Source: Cymbomonas tetramitiformis (taxonomy: Eukaryota > Chlorophyta > Pyramimonadophyceae > Pyramimonadales > Pyramimonadaceae). From it: 64,000 nt of DNA. Below the pieces are notes generated by a model, which worked only from the letters and a program-made list of their open reading frames with translations, made no database searches and had not been told where the DNA came from. The first letter of the stretch is position 1. Each line of letters begins with the position of its first letter. Location of the stretch: contig LGRX02034727.1 of assembly GCA_001247695.2 (NCBI GenBank), forward strand, positions 52,817-116,816, read 5' to 3'. Positions 30,423 to 43,739 of this stretch are shown here, piece after piece. The translations under genes and the position numbers were made by a program.

Positions 30423-33323
30423 TTATGCGCATGGCAGAGGCTGTCGCGTCTGCTGCTCCTTCTGCTGATGCATCGTGCCATATTTCTTTGAGATGAACCT
30501 GCAATAGTGCGTTCTCTGAGTTCAACAAATCTCAAGAGCAAGCGACCCGCCTTGAGAAAAGAGCGGACTCGGTGTGAAAGACTGTGAGGACAAGGACAGT
30601 ACCGGAAGAAGTCGCGCCACAAAAGTTCAAAGACCAGCCAGTTCACTGCGGTCTCTGTTGTAGCCTTGTTTTTCTCCACCTACAAAGGGAAAATCCAATA
30701 TCTTGGTTTACTTGTCCCGGCTGTGTATCCTATATCTAAGTGACACACAGTTCTTTTGTCCCGGCCGTGCTTCAATATCAAGCCCACAATACATTAGGGC
30801 AAAGAGTGCAGGATACCAAGAGCAACGTTCACAATCTAAGAACAAACAAATGAAGCCCAAAGGGTGCTCACCGATCCACCCTTTCCAGAAACCGAAGTCC
30901 TGATTTCTTCAAACATCTGTCGGGCTGATAAGCAACCCATTGCCAGCCAAGGGGAGATTTTGCACGAGAAATTCCCACCGGAGCGTCCCTCGCTACCACC
31001 TCGATCTGAAGTAGAAAGGCGGTCCTTTGTTTCCGCAACAAACGACTTCAGCCGAGATAGTGCTTCGCTTTCGCCCCTGCATTGCACAAATGCGCTTCGG
31101 ATGACACAACCATCACGCGTATTGATCTCCGAGGCAGAACTGCAGTCGGCAAACTCGAGGTGGAACGGTACGAAGAGTGGTGCGCTTGTGCCCTATTCCT
31201 CAAGAGAACACTATTCCACTACGAGAAGCAAAGCTGCTTATGCTCGGCCATCCCGCACAGTAGACGACACTGAACGTGTGGGAGCTTGCTGCAGAGGGAA
31301 GGAGCTTCATCGTGTTAGGGTTCTCAGGGTCTCATCTTGCCCGTCAAAAAGGCGAACGTAGGAATCTGGCTTCAGGACTAAGGACTGCCCCAAAGGCAAA
31401 CCTAACACGGGTGAAGAAAAAGAAAGAAACTGGACTTGGTTCATGGCCAAAGAGTTGACGCACCCGGTGATTGCCGCTGCAGGTTCCTCCTGCTGTTCCT
31501 GGGCCGACGAAGAGCTGAGACCCAGAGACTGAAGTGTCGGGATGTCGCCCACCTGCTCTCACCCGGCCCAGGCACTCAGCAAGACGGGTGACACAGCCAC
31601 ACAGGTGGCAGGAGATTTTAAGGGGGCAGCAGCCGAACGGAAGAGTCATCTAAGAGGCACACCTCGATGTTCGAGCCGGTAGGAAAGCCTTTCAACTCGG
31701 AAGGGGTCTTCAAGGCCGTTCGGACCGACACCTTGTCCTGAACACTCGCACGGAAAGCGCCGTACGTGGAGGGCATGTTCTCGAGCTGATTCAGGAGAGG
31801 AAACACCCGTTCTCAGCCCGTGCCTGTGGCAGCTCTTCACTAGGGCGTTCTGCACAGGGATCGGCAACGTGACATACGCTGCCGACGCTTGAGGGGAAAG
31901 CCTTCTTTTCTAAGCACTCACTTGGGAGCTAAAGGTTTCGGTACGCCAAAACCCTTCACGGAGCTGAGCCCTTGCTACAGGCGAGCCTCACCCGCGCACT
32001 CGAGACCGTGCCGTCAACAACCGCAACTCGAATCTTCGTTGTTGAGCCAAGGGATGAATCCATAATCTGCCTGGCCTTGTAGCTCTTTGAACAACTTGAT
32101 TTAATTGGACAAAAAAGCAGATAGGCATAGATTGGCATATACCCTGAAAGGAAGATCGTCCAAATGATACAAGGTACTTCCCCAAAGAAGCTTGAGCTCG
32201 GCATCATGTTCCTTTAGTGCGCTTCGCACATCCTCCTCGCTCTGCACTTCCTCCACTGTAATCTGCACCAGTCGTAAGCAGCCGTGAGGTCGCCATTTAC
32301 GCAACATAACCATCTTACCGCGGGGAAGCTGCAGCTCAGTAGGGTTTTGGTGAGCGCAGACAGCTGCAAATTCTCGAACACAACAGGAATCCATATCCAA
32401 AGATCAGGCCGACATCTCTCAACAGGGAATTGGGAAGAGTACACAAAGCACTGTGGAGTTTGGGTCTTGACTTTCTCGTTCCACCTGATGGAAGAAGAGA
32501 AGTGGTGGAACGCACCTCTGCATGTGACATGACCGCCTCCGCACCGGTCTCCCTCACAAGTTGGGGGAGCACTTCTTCGGGTCGGCCGATTCTGATGACA
32601 AGGTCACTCCCGAGCTGCTTGAGGTGCTTGCGCAAGTCGGCCACGCATTCTATCAAAAACTAAACGAACAAACACACCCGTGGCAGTGAGATTCTGCAAC
32701 GCCATTCCAAGACTCGATTTAGACTTGGTGTCAGCACGTGCGCGCCCGAAAGCGACTTGGGAGCCGCCAGTTGCGTCCCCGGAAAGACCGAAACAGAAGA
32801 ACACGCCACACGATAAAGAGAAGCCGTTCAAAGGAGAAAGTAACAGCAGAAGATGAATAGCAGAGACAATACAGAACAACACGAAGTGGGTGTCACCGAC
32901 AACATAAGCGGAGGAGAAAAGTTAGAAGATCATGCGGACGAGAAGAGGAGAATATCATGGGCTATCGCTACCCAGAATCGAAGAGAGCGCTTACCTTGGC
33001 ACGATATGGCCCAGTTTTGTCGAATCCTGAGCTGGTCTTCCCGAAGTCGCGTGGATCGAAACAGAAAACAGGCACCATCTGTAGCGTCACACATAACCAC
33101 TACTGAGTTGGACATCATTGAAACGCTTAGCTAAAATTTCCTTTATCAAGTCACATGGTTGAGAGGAACGGTATCTTACACTGGCCGACTCGGAGTTTGC
33201 ACGGCAAAGCACCTCGTGGTCGTGCACCCGAAGGTCATTGCGCAACCATAAGATGGAGCAGCGCCGTTGGGCAGCGACTCCGTTCGGAGGAGGTCGACTC
33301 CCCTCCTCTATCCCACGTCGTCC
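30423..33323 (-). CDS. DASH-type cryptochrome/photolyase, C-terminally truncated
   Basis: Exons (minus): 33323-33180, 33078-32995, 32659-32516, 32262-32143, 31785-31663, 31552-31464, 31076-30872, 30679-30603 and 30498-30423. All have GT-AG borders and compatible phases.

The product shows the photolyase domain (CSILWLRNDLRVHDHE; MVPVFCFDPRDFG; SGFDKTGPYRAK; IRIGRPEEVLPQL), then WGSTLYHLDDLPF, MPSTYGAFRASVQ, GDIPTLQSLG, GGESEALSRLKSF, FSCKISPWLAMGCLSARQ, and the FAD-domain start WLVFELLWRDFFRFISKKYG. CRY-DASH proteins use FAD and an antenna folate for light-driven repair of single-stranded DNA lesions or for signalling. About 354 residues are encoded here, against roughly 500-570 in the family. 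A stop follows KKYG by about 18 codons, and the rest of the FAD pocket is not found. It may be a pseudogene or a short isoform. Confidence 0.87.
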
Positions 33324-33895
33324 CTGAGGAAAATCAAACACTGTTAGTCCCTTCCAACAGGCACACTCGCACGAAGTAATGCAACAAATTCTCAGGGTGC
33401 AGGGTGCGACTATCAGAAAAACAAAGAAAACGCGTGTGATGTGACTCTTCTTCGTCTGTGCGCACGAAAAGCAGAAGAAGAACGCGTGAAGGCCATCAGG
33501 TATGCGAAGATGCCGAATCAAGTTCGGCATCGACGTCAGGTAGCTGCGAGAACTGACCACTTGAGGGAAAACCGAGGCGTCATTTCCGATTGGACGTTGC
33601 GTTCGCTCAAGACTGACGGGCACCTGTCCAGGACCACAACACCTTTAACAGCATGTCATACATCCCTCACAATACTGTTTTCTCCACTGAGGTGTCGTAC
33701 CGAACCAGGCGGAGAAGAATTTGAAACCGAGGACAGTGTCTTAAATGACTGGGAGAAGTGATTTGGCAAGTGTATTCCGAGGAATCGCGTCGGCAGAAAA
33801 CGTTGGTCCCCTCGACCGTCTGGTGAAGGTTGCGGGGATTCCGGTACGAAATATAACGAAAAGATGGGGCACGAATATTCCCCGTGAAATTACCT

Positions 33896-34559
33896 GTAGC
33901 ACCTTGCCTGACTGTTTTTCAGAAGGAAGGACGCCGTTTGTTGCTGAGGCGGCCTTTCGGGATTCGCTCAAAGGCTTGGATATTGGTGGAGACGCAAGCG
34001 AATCTATTGTCCCGCCCGGCGCAATTTCCTTAGCACCATCATGCACGGAATCAATCGGTCAACAACCCACTAGCGACTCTTATCCAGACATGGAAAGAGC
34101 TAAACCCAAGTGAGTAAGACTTGCCCACTTTGATCGGAGTTGGAACATCACCTTGAACTGCCTTTTGCGCTGAGGTGCCGACCAGGCTTTTGGATGAAAT
34201 CATAGTGGGCTTCATGGCGAACGAAAGAGAGGCCAACGCATGAACGTTAGTAGGTGCACTGTGAGACCGCTCCACTGCTGTGATGTGCACAGCACAATTA
34301 ACGTCACGATCTGTATAACCAAGATTAAGTAGGTTTAACGACAATTTGAAAACAACACTCGCATGGTTTTATACCGTGAGCCACGCTGTGCTCGCTGACA
34401 AGGCTAGACTTTCCAGAAATCTCAGTTCGCGTAGAGGTGTCCTTGCGCGCCAAGTGCGACTTGGATTGCCGTCGCTTGAGGGTAGAATACTTCCCCATAT
34501 TCGCACCCATGAGAGAGTTAAGGTCCTCCATGTATCGAGCTCCAACATCATCTGCCATT
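33896..34559 (-). CDS. Upstream exons, possibly the N-terminus of the CRY-DASH gene
   Basis: Three minus-strand exons join in frame: 34559-34375 starting with ATG (MADDVGARYMEDLNSLMG), 34306-34110, and 34058-33896 ending at a GT donor. They encode about 180 Ser/Lys-rich residues without a known domain. A further candidate exon starts near 33793 (TVEGTNVFCRRDSS). The link to the cryptochrome exon at 33323 is not proved: no single path keeps the frame through 33480-33620. It could be a long N-terminal extension or a neighbouring gene. Confidence 0.4.
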
Positions 34560-34599
34560 TTATCAAATATGTTGCCCAGTGCCAATGACAAAAGCACGA

Positions 34600-35546
34600 C
34601 CTCCGAATGTCAGAAACAATCGAATGCACACAATGGTGACCACAAGGTTGAAGGTGAGAAGCCAACCCAAAAAATGATTACACCGTTACTTCGACGTGTT
34701 GCATTTGAGGCTGGGAGGGATGTGGGGCCCGGCGCGGGATGAGGTACTGTATGACAAAACGGACAATATCGAATATGGGCTTCATGAAGTCCTTAAGTCC
34801 TGAAAAAGATCCTGCCATCGCGATTCCGATTGGATATCAGGACACTATCATGACGAAGCCCCGTTTTCTCATCTGAAATCTGAAATCTCCTGTGACTATG
34901 ACTGTCGATGTCGATGTCGATGTCGTGTGACATGACATGACACCGCACCGCACCGCTACAGTACGAGTACATGAGTATCATAATCCGCCAGCGCAGCGCT
35001 ACGACCGCGCCGCGACCATGACCAATGTCATTGATGACCATGAAGAAGGTAGCGATATCGATAGCGGTATCGGTAGGACCGTAGCAGTAGCGATAGCGTC
35101 ACAGGTGCATGACTATGACTGCATTTCGATTTGCAAGTCAGTGACACAGTCCACAATGTCACTGTCACACGACAGGAACTAGTGCTATGCTACCTATACC
35201 TGAGCCCCTATACCTCATCCTCACTACCTGTCAGTGTCACACGACAGGAACTAGTGTCATGTCATCGAGGTATGCTATGCTCTGCTATCAGCTATGCTAT
35301 GCTATGCTTACAGTACTAGGCGGATCGATCTCAAAAAGAGATCTCCACTAGGCCATCTGACCGTAGGATCATGTGCGCGACAGTGCTTCGCTTTTTGCAT
35401 CCCAACATGCCATGCCATAACGCGTGGGTGGCGTCGCGGTAAATGTACGCGACTGCAGTGGCACTGTCATCGTTAGCGTCTGGCGATCGTGAGATCGGAA
35501 GTTCGTGTGTGTCGCCCGTTGGGATTCGCGCTTTGCTGCTGCTGAT

Positions 35547-35578
<32 letters not shown>

Positions 35579-37385
35579 GTAATTTGGCCAGGTTCCAAAT
35601 CATAAGGAGCAGAGGTATGCTACAGTAGTCAGTCACGTTTCTCGTTTGTCCATGAAGATGATCGTCCGTCGAGTGTCCTTGACCTTCACTTGTCGTTGTG
35701 CTTCTGCTTGTGTTGTCGATGTCGCATGTCGCTTGTCGTTGTCGACAACCGTTGTGGCTATGGCTTGTCCATCGCATGACTCCAAGTCCACCGCATGTCG
35801 ATGGATGCGATCTGCTGCGATCCAAAAACGAAACTCACGTGTAAACGAAAACGTTAAACGGGTGCTACTTCTGCTCCCGTTACTCTATCTCTTACCGTCG
35901 CGTGTCACTTTGTCGTCTGAAAGTCACCTTCAGAACGCCCACGCGAAGCAAAACGGATAATATTTCAGTGATTTAATTAAGTGTGGAAATTAACATACTA
36001 TCTGATTTTCTTTTGAAGATAATAGAAAATCAACCTCAATCGAGCGCTCAACTGAGACTGCACTTTCCTACAAAAGGGGTTCGGTCGAGTACTTCAAGGG
36101 TTGACAGTATCAACACGGTTAGGGGGTTGGAAGTAGACTGCTGGAAACAGTCAGCAGTGTTGTAGCGGGAACCGTATACTTCAATTCAATTTTGGGGCTG
36201 TCATATAGAGGGCAATAGACGGCCCCCAGGAGAAGGTTCCTTATGCATAGAGGATGCCGTGCGTATCGAGAACGCACATGGCCTGAGCGGAACAGTACAA
36301 TGGTTCAAAACCCAGGCTCGTTAGACAAGCTATCTCCACGCTCGCTCTAAGGTGTAATCCTTTCTAGACATTCGAGTTACGTGTGCTCACTGTCGTTCTA
36401 TTTCGTCGCCAGCGAATCGAACTTTGACGTCGTGGCCTGCTGTATGAAAACGTCCACGGTGGTACTTGGTAACCGTTCAAAACTGCGCACTAGCTGGATA
36501 ACTTGAAATCCTATGCTATGAGACGAAATGGCTGTTTCGTCGAGGCGAAAGTTTCTGTGAACGCACACCAGGTGCTGAGGCAGCCAAACCCTGGCCCAGA
36601 CTAGGGTCTTGAGTCGTCGCGTGGCAAACACCTCGTTGACCTAGATGAGAACGTGGAGATAGACTTCAGAGGGACACCGTTGTATTCGCTGTATACGGGG
36701 CATCGAATGTACAATTCGTACATTAGCACGTTTCACAGAAGGGGCAGCTGCATTTCAAGCCGTTTGACTTGTACAACATCGTAGTGCACAGGGACATCAG
36801 TTTGGCTAGGCGGCTCAAGCAGTTCATACCAGAGCCAGCGCAGGACCTTATGGCGACATGTGTTATATCAGTCATGCCCGTTTTTTATTCCTCGAATGAA
36901 CATTGCGGGTTGTCCAACGTTATTACGCACCCACGGAGCATGTGCCACACTGGCAGTCTTTAAAAAGTTCGACCCCCATGTGGCTTTCCGTGCGCAGCCT
37001 GTGCTGGCATGAGGCGTACGTCGTTGGTGGTTGGGACCTTGTGGGCTTTAGTGTCAACAAAAGGTCATGTCCTCGCTCGAGCTGACCTGGCTCCTGCGTG
37101 GTGTCGTTTGGACCTCTGTGAGTTACAGCTGATTTGGCGCGAGCGTGGGCGGCGGGTTTGGGAATGTGTGGGCAACAGTGTTCGACATACGTTGTATTCT
37201 CTTTTTTGCTGGTATGTGCTTCTTTCTCCAAACCACCACCTCGTTTGCAGGGCGCCTAGCTGATAACACCCTGGAGCCTTCGCAAGTTTTGCTTGACGAG
37301 GAGCGTGCAAGTGGCCTTTGCCGCTGCGCCACTCGGGATTGGGGTCGTCCTGTGGCACCAAGTTCTGACAGCATCCCGCTTGCAG
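34600..37385. other. Stretch with simple repeats and scattered open frames
   Basis: It contains GATGTC repeats (34900-34930), GCTATGCTAT repeats (35270-35310) and a TAAG array (35545-35579). The frames at 36398-36631 and 36640-36960 look mildly protein-like (for example DLYNIVVHRDISLARRLKQF at about 36762) but match nothing I recognise. The first exons of the palmitoyltransferase may lie at the right end. Confidence 0.35.
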
Positions 37386-40300
37386 GTCGGTTTTTTTACG
37401 CTTTTTGTGCCAATCATTCAAGATGATAAGATCAGAATATTCGTCACAGTTTTATATGTTTTCGGTACGCCGTCGCTCCCTCGCCCTCGTCTTATTATGT
37501 CAAGCGGCACCCGTCAAACCGTCAGAATTGTCGCCTTTGCATCCGCACGAAGCGCGAACGATGAGTTTTCTTCCCGAGTTCCTGCTCGTGCTCGGCTTCC
37601 ACGACCTACCAGCATTTCTCGCTCTGGCGCATCGCGTGATCGTCTGTCTTCCCTTGAAGGCCAAACCTTGCGCTCCTGAAGTTAACGACTAACAGAAAAG
37701 CTTTGGCGACCTAGCACTTCGCCTTGTCAGCAGCTGACGTCTCCAGCAAGAGGCGTCGGTGGTTGACACGAGCGTGGCCCCCCTACAGAGCCACCCCAAG
37801 CACAGCAAGAGCCACCCCCGACCTAGCGCTTGGTGACAAGTCGACCTGGCACACAGCACCACGCCCGATGCACACTCAAGCTAGTCATCATAGCCTCAGG
37901 AGTGGCAACGCAACTTCCGACTTCCGATAAATCCGAGTTGCCAAGTCGTACACGAAGGCCGCTCTTCGTTTGAGCTACGCCCGGGGCTGTGTTGCGAGTG
38001 TTTCAACCAGTGGACGTCAGAGTGACAGGAAAGTTCGTGCAGCTTCGCGATGCGGTTGAAGGCCAGGGTTGGCTGGGGGCCTTTCCGCGCAGTTACGACG
38101 GTGGTGTGCTCTGCCGACATCTTGTGCACGTTTACCAACCCTGTGGACGACAACGTGGCATACAAGGTGCCGCCTGCTCCAGGAAGCTCCTTCCCGCCTA
38201 TGGCCTTTGATCGCTGGGAGTTGACAGCTCACCGTGCCACTCGCAATATGCCAAACCGTGGCACCCATACACTTTGACTGCGTCGGCGTGCCCCGAATCT
38301 ATTCCTTTCGGAGTGCCGGCGGCCCGCCTTGGATACCGGCGGAGCTGGGTGTGGGGACGTGCACACTTCGATCTTTCGAGGCAAGCTGGGCCCCTTCATT
38401 GTCGCTCGCGGGCTTCTGCTCACGTACTCGGGAGGCCACTTGTTGCAGGAGTTGGTGACTGCGAAAGGGGAAACATACGATGACAAGCGGGACTCGAAGG
38501 TTGTGGGAGAGCAGTTTTACTGCGTGCTGTGCCAGGTGCCACCAGCCTGCGCTCCTCAACATGAGTGACCACAGGAGGGCTGACACACTCGACGCACTCG
38601 AAACCAAGTATCGTGCAGCTCTGGTGGGATGACGAGTAAAGAGCTGTGAAGTTTTGCTTGACAATAAGTTTGGTCCAGACCAGATAATCCGAAAAGCCTG
38701 TTCTATTGTGTATCTAGCGCAACGCTTTCTTCGACCGCCTTTCCGGGGGAACGGGGAGAGCCCGTGGTGCCGTCCGCCTTCTCACGTCACGTTTTTCTGG
38801 ATACTGCGGTGTGGACGAAAGCACACCGGGTATTACAGGCACCCGAACAGTGCAGACACCCTGAAACTTGCGCACTGGCGGCGGGGCGGCGGGCTGCAGG
38901 CTTCCGTTGGGAAGCGCAGTAAGCACTGCCGGGCATGTGACAAGTGTGTGTGCGGCTTCGACCACCACTGCAAATGGCTAAACAACTGCGTGGGGTCCAA
39001 GAACTACCAGTCCTTCTTCATCCTCATCACTTTTACTCTGACCATGGTGCTTCCCTCGTAGCCTTTGGAGAGGTCTGAGGGGGGCTTCGGAGTGTTCTGA
39101 TGTGGGGGCTTCGGGGAGGTCTGATGTGGGGGCTTCGGAGAGGTCTGAGGGGGTCGCTTGAGCCTTCAGAGAACTCTTAGGGGGTTTTCCTTGTGGCGCG
39201 CACTGCGCGTGGGAACTAGCGCAGTACTTGTAGACGCATGCGAGTTTATCGTCAGCCGTAGTTGAGGTGCACGCCAGTTCTGTGCAAGCCACGACTAAGG
39301 CGAGCATCCTTCATGAGAGTCAGCAGCTGGTCAAGTGCACCGTAGCCACAAATTACTTGGACCCCAGATTGGCGTAGTCGACAGCATCTCGAGTGCAACT
39401 TGGTGTTGCAAGCAGCATTTGCGAGGTACCTCTATATTCTACACGGGCACTGCAGACGCCCGCTGCCTGATGCTGAATAAACCAGTGGTACATTCCACTG
39501 GCAGCCTTCCCTGGCTTTCAGACACAACTCCGGTGCACACTTCTGATATCGCTGAGGTCGATTTGGTGAGGTTTAATGTTGTGCCTGGCATCTAAAGCCT
39601 CAGCGGGGGTATGTCTTGAACAGATCGGCATACAGTTTGCTGTGGTGCTCGGACTCTTCATATGCTGCTTCACTGACTCTGATTTTATGGAGGTACGATT
39701 AATACTTCTGCGTGTACTGGCATTGCTCGCTCATAGGCCGGGCGCGCGTGAACATTGGCTTTTATTGGCGTGGCTGGCTCATAGGCCGAGCGTGAACACC
39801 GGCTTTATTGGCGTGGCTGGCTCATAGGCCGAGCGTGAACACCGGCTTTTATTGGCGTGGCTGGCTCATAGGCCGAGCGTGAACACCGGCTTTTATTGGC
39901 GTTGCTCGCTCATAGGCCGAGCGTGAACACCGGCTTTTATTGGCGTGGCTGGCTCATAGGCGGAGCGCACGTGTAGACCGGCTTTTGTTGGCGTGGCTGG
40001 CTCACAGGCCGGGTGCGCGTGAACACCGGCTGTTGTTGGCGTGGCTGTGGCTCATAGGCCGAGAGCGCGTGAACACCGGCTTTTGTTGGCGCGGCTGGCT
40101 CATAGGCCGAGCGGCTTTTGTTGGCATGGATCTGTTTTCCCGTTGGTTTATGTGCTCGCATATTTCCCCCCCCCTTGGCAAGTGTACTCATCGCAGTGCT
40201 TTTGCACCCTCCTGCCGCCAACAGGATGCTCTAGACGAGCACTTCGGGGGGGGCTTGAGCCGAGGAGCTTTTGCTGGGATATCTGCCGGATACTTGCTGG

Positions 40301-43300
40301 TAAGATCACACCCTATCGGTGTGGGGTAAACTGTTAAATGCATGCTGATAAGGTCACGCACCATCGATGTGGGGCCCACCCCAGGGCGTTCTCTGTGGAT
40401 ACCCTGAAGTGGGTGCTCAAGGGTTGTCCTCTTGGTCTGGATACATGATGTAACCTGACAATGGATTTTAAGAAAACATCTGATTTTACCGCCTTGTGAC
40501 TGCCGAGAAATTCGCAGAATCCTCACTTTCACACGTAACAACAGCACTCTCATGTGAATTCCTGGTCTGATATACCATCTCGACCTCCTGAGGCCGTCGT
40601 TAGGTTGCGCTGAGACGCTGAGGTTCACCGAGCTGGTTCAGGGCATCACAGAGTTTCTCGCAAACTCTGCAGCCAATTCTTTCGCTAGGCTGACGCGGAC
40701 TGTAAAATAGCCATCATGTAGCAAAAGTCCGATTTCACTGGTCAAGTCTGTGCGAGCGCCAATTTTGGTTGGGTCTGAAACGAATCTTCAAGGGGTACAG
40801 TCAGCTGAGCGCATCGAGTCGCTGCCGAATTGGGAATTCAATTCGGTCGAATTTCGCCATTCTTGAGCGAATTGAAGGCAATACTCATGAGCGAATTGAG
40901 TGTTTCGGCAGCCAATCCCACGTGGCCTGACGTCCCAGAAAATGCCGAATATTCTGACGTCGGACTGGTGAAAGAATTGACTGCCGAAATTTGCGAGTCA
41001 CTCCGTCTCCTCTGGCACTCTTGCCTCTCGCATTGTTAACCATATGGGCAGGGTGTTGACGAGGGCTGTTTCTCACGCCGGTGGTTCAGCTGCTTCTGGT
41101 CATCATAGCACTGATTGGCGAGCTCTTCTGCTTCCACATCATCTTGAACTGGAAAGGAATGACCACCTATGACTACATCCTGGTGCGCTCCCACCAGGCC
41201 GGCAGGGTGCACATGTCAGCCATTCCTTGCTCCCGAGCAGTCGGTGCCACGTGGATCTTGCCCTCATTACTGACAGGCAGCCTACGCCCACGCGGTATCC
41301 ACTTATTCAGTTGACACCGATGGATCTGGCGCTGATCGTGTGGTGGGGAGGGATGACTTGGAGCACTTCAGTCCCTCCCTCCCTTCCCCCCTTGCCACGG
41401 CCACCTCCCGCTTGTCTCCCCTATCACCCTACCCTCTACCCTGCTCTGTGCCCCCCTGGTGTGCGACGGCACTGGGATGTCATGAGACTGCGTCATGCTG
41501 CACTGGGATGCCAGGCCGAGAGGGATCGAAAAGAGGCACCACCAGCACCGAAGCCGCAATCTGCTGAGGACAAAGGTGACAAAGGTGGTGAATCCAGTAA
41601 TCCTGGCGCTGGAGCTAAGCCTCCCGGTGAGGGTTCCCACCAACCCCTCCGAGGGGGGTGGGCTCGCACTACTGCATTTTCTGACCACTTCATTCCACTT
41701 GCATGTTGTTGTTGAGCTCAAGACGACGTCTCCGGTGTGGGCGAAGAACCGTGCACTGAAGTTGTGTAGAACCATCACACTTGGTATATGCGCTGTTCCG
41801 CTTGCAAGCCTGAGGGTCTTGTCCGAGTGCAGTATTTATTTCTGCATCCTGCGGCCCTCATCCGCTTGTCCAAGTGGGCAATGGATCTTGCGGCCCTCAT
41901 CAAATTGTCCAAGAGGGTAATTGATCCTGCGGCCCTCATCTGCTTGCCCAAGAGGTTAATGGATCTTGCGGCCCTCGTCCGCTTGTCCAAGAGGGTAATG
42001 AATTTCTTTTCTTTTCTTATGATTTCTTTTGCCGCTCTGATCTCATTTCAAGGCACAGAACACAGCATTGATTGGATATCTATCTTCTTGTCGTATGTGG
42101 AGCAAACGTTTATTGTGTGAGTGCTGCCCTTTTTGTCCGAAGCCCGTTGCCACAGAACATAGCTCACAGCTTCTTGACCGGGTGAGGTGGTCCTGTTCGG
42201 GTGAGGTGGTCCTGTTCGGGTGAGGTGATCCTGGGCGGGTGAGGTGGTCCTGGGCGGGTGAGGTGGTCCTGGGTGAGGTGGTCCTGTTCGGGTGAGGTGG
42301 TCCTGTTCGGGTGAGGTGGTCCTGTTCGGGTGAGGTGGTCCTGTTCGGGTGAGGTGGTCCTGTTCGTGAGGTGGTCCTGGGCGGGTGAGGTGGTCCTGTT
42401 CGGGTGAGGTGGTCCTGTTCGGTTGAAATAAATTCAAGTAGCATGTGAGGCCTTGGCGTGCTGCTCGCCGGTGCAGGCTTCCAAGGTTGCTGCCAGAACC
42501 GGAAGGTCGGCGATGTGGGAATGCAACCGAAGAGGAAGAAGGTGAGCAAGCTGCTGCTGAATGGACCAGTGCCTCCGTCTCCCAGTCGCATCCGATGGTG
42601 CCTCTCGCCTCCGGTGGAACAGCCGCAGGGCCCTCATTGGCCTCACATCCCCCTTGCCCACACGGGATGCCACACCGGGGCGTATAAGTGCATACCCACC
42701 CGTGTTGAAGCCCAGATGTGCTGTCAAGTTCGGATGAGATGCTCCAAGCCGTTGGATTGAAGACTCTCAGCCATGTGCAGTTTTGTTTACAGGCCAAATG
42801 GCCATCGATGTTTCACCCTTGTGAGGGTGTAGGTCGGATTGGCGGAAGATGAACTGCTGGAGATGTGTATGTTTCAGGGGAGTGCTCCAAGGGCGCTGTG
42901 GTGCGGCGCGCTTGACCTTCACTTGTTGTGTGGCGCAGGTGTCGCGAAACATGCTGCGGCTGTGCTACATGGAGAACCCCAATGACAAGAGCAGTGCCCA
43001 AGGTCTCCCCCACCTCCCAGACCTCATCGCCCTTCTTAGACGGGTGTCCACTCTCTTCTGACGCATTGCTGCGGTGCTGACTCCCCCCGGGGTGCTGACA
43101 TGGACACGCATACATGGTTGTGGTGGTTTCCAGCAGCCTCTTGTCGCTTGAGTGGGGGAAGCAGGAAGGAACGGGACCGATGTGAATGACGATGTGAATG
43201 ACGGCATTCGAGCTTCTCTGTTTTCCATCTCTCCAATTGCATTTGAGCTCCCTTTGTCTCGATCTGCGGTCAAGATATGTTCAAGTTTAGGAGGTGGATG

Positions 43301-43739
43301 AGGACAGCGGCGACAAGAAAATACAAGTGGCTCAAGCGGAAGCACGCTTCAGGGTGGCTTACCACGAGCCACAGGGGCCTGCTCGGCAAGGTCTCTGCGT
43401 GCGTGTGGGAACCGGAGGGAATCTGGTCTCCACGTGGCAGAATTCCGTGCTCAGATGCGGCAGGTGGAGGGGAGAGGGCATGCAGCTGCTGCAGGTTCGG
43501 GTGCAGAGCCGGAGCCGTCCGCGGGTTGGAGCGCTGTGGGAGCCATGGACGACCACTCAAAAGGGAACATTCACACCATCACCATGGAGAAAGACTCCGG
43601 CCAGCCGAGCCAGGCTTCTATCGAACACGAGAATAGCACGCCAACCATCGGAATGACACCAGTTGCGAAGACGTCACAGGCAGCGGTTCGGGACACCCCA
43701 CCCCCATTCCTCCCCCATCTCCTGGGCCAACGGCCCTAG
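37386..43739 (+). CDS. DHHC palmitoyltransferase (ZDHHC1/11-like), 5' end unresolved
   Basis: Exons: 37386-37464, 38093-38166, 38449-38535, 38900-39046, 39624-39692, 40225-40299, 41090-41182, 41515-41626, 42477-42541, 42939-43002 and 43441-43739. All are GT-AG with matching phases.

The protein has two N-terminal membrane segments ([29 protein letters not shown]). Then [10 protein letters not shown] resembles the DPAD motif. FYCVLCQ and [29 protein letters not shown] complete the DHHC zinc/catalytic domain, with two more membrane segments ([32 protein letters not shown]) and the TTYDYIL (TTxE-type) motif. The tail is rich in Ser, Pro and charged residues. It would transfer palmitate to cysteines of substrate proteins at internal membranes. 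The frame is open upstream of 37386, so the true first exon is uncertain. Several introns hold minisatellites. Confidence 0.85.
39715..40125. repeat. ~45-base minisatellite in a palmitoyltransferase intron
   Basis: About nine units with TGGCTCATAGGCCGAGCGTG, then AACACCGGCTTTTATTGGCG. Confidence 0.9.
41835..42000. repeat. 39-base minisatellite in a palmitoyltransferase intron
   Basis: Four units of GCGGCCCTCATCCGCTTGTC plus AAGAGGGTAATGGATCTT variants. Confidence 0.85.
42172..42425. repeat. 19-base minisatellite (GGGTGAGGTGGTCCTGTTC)
   Basis: About 13-14 units, some shortened or with GGGC in place of GTTC. The minus strand gives a repeated [16 protein letters not shown] frame, a repeat artefact. 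Confidence 0.9.

Noticed and set aside
37009..37374. Overlapping frames on both strands considered as the first exon of the palmitoyltransferase
   Set aside because: The frame before 37386 is open and partly hydrophobic, but I could not choose a start codon or acceptor with confidence.
42043..42797. 249-codon minus-strand frame with repeated [23 protein letters not shown] units
   Set aside because: Product of the 19-base minisatellite; the plus strand here carries an authentic palmitoyltransferase exon at 42477-42541.
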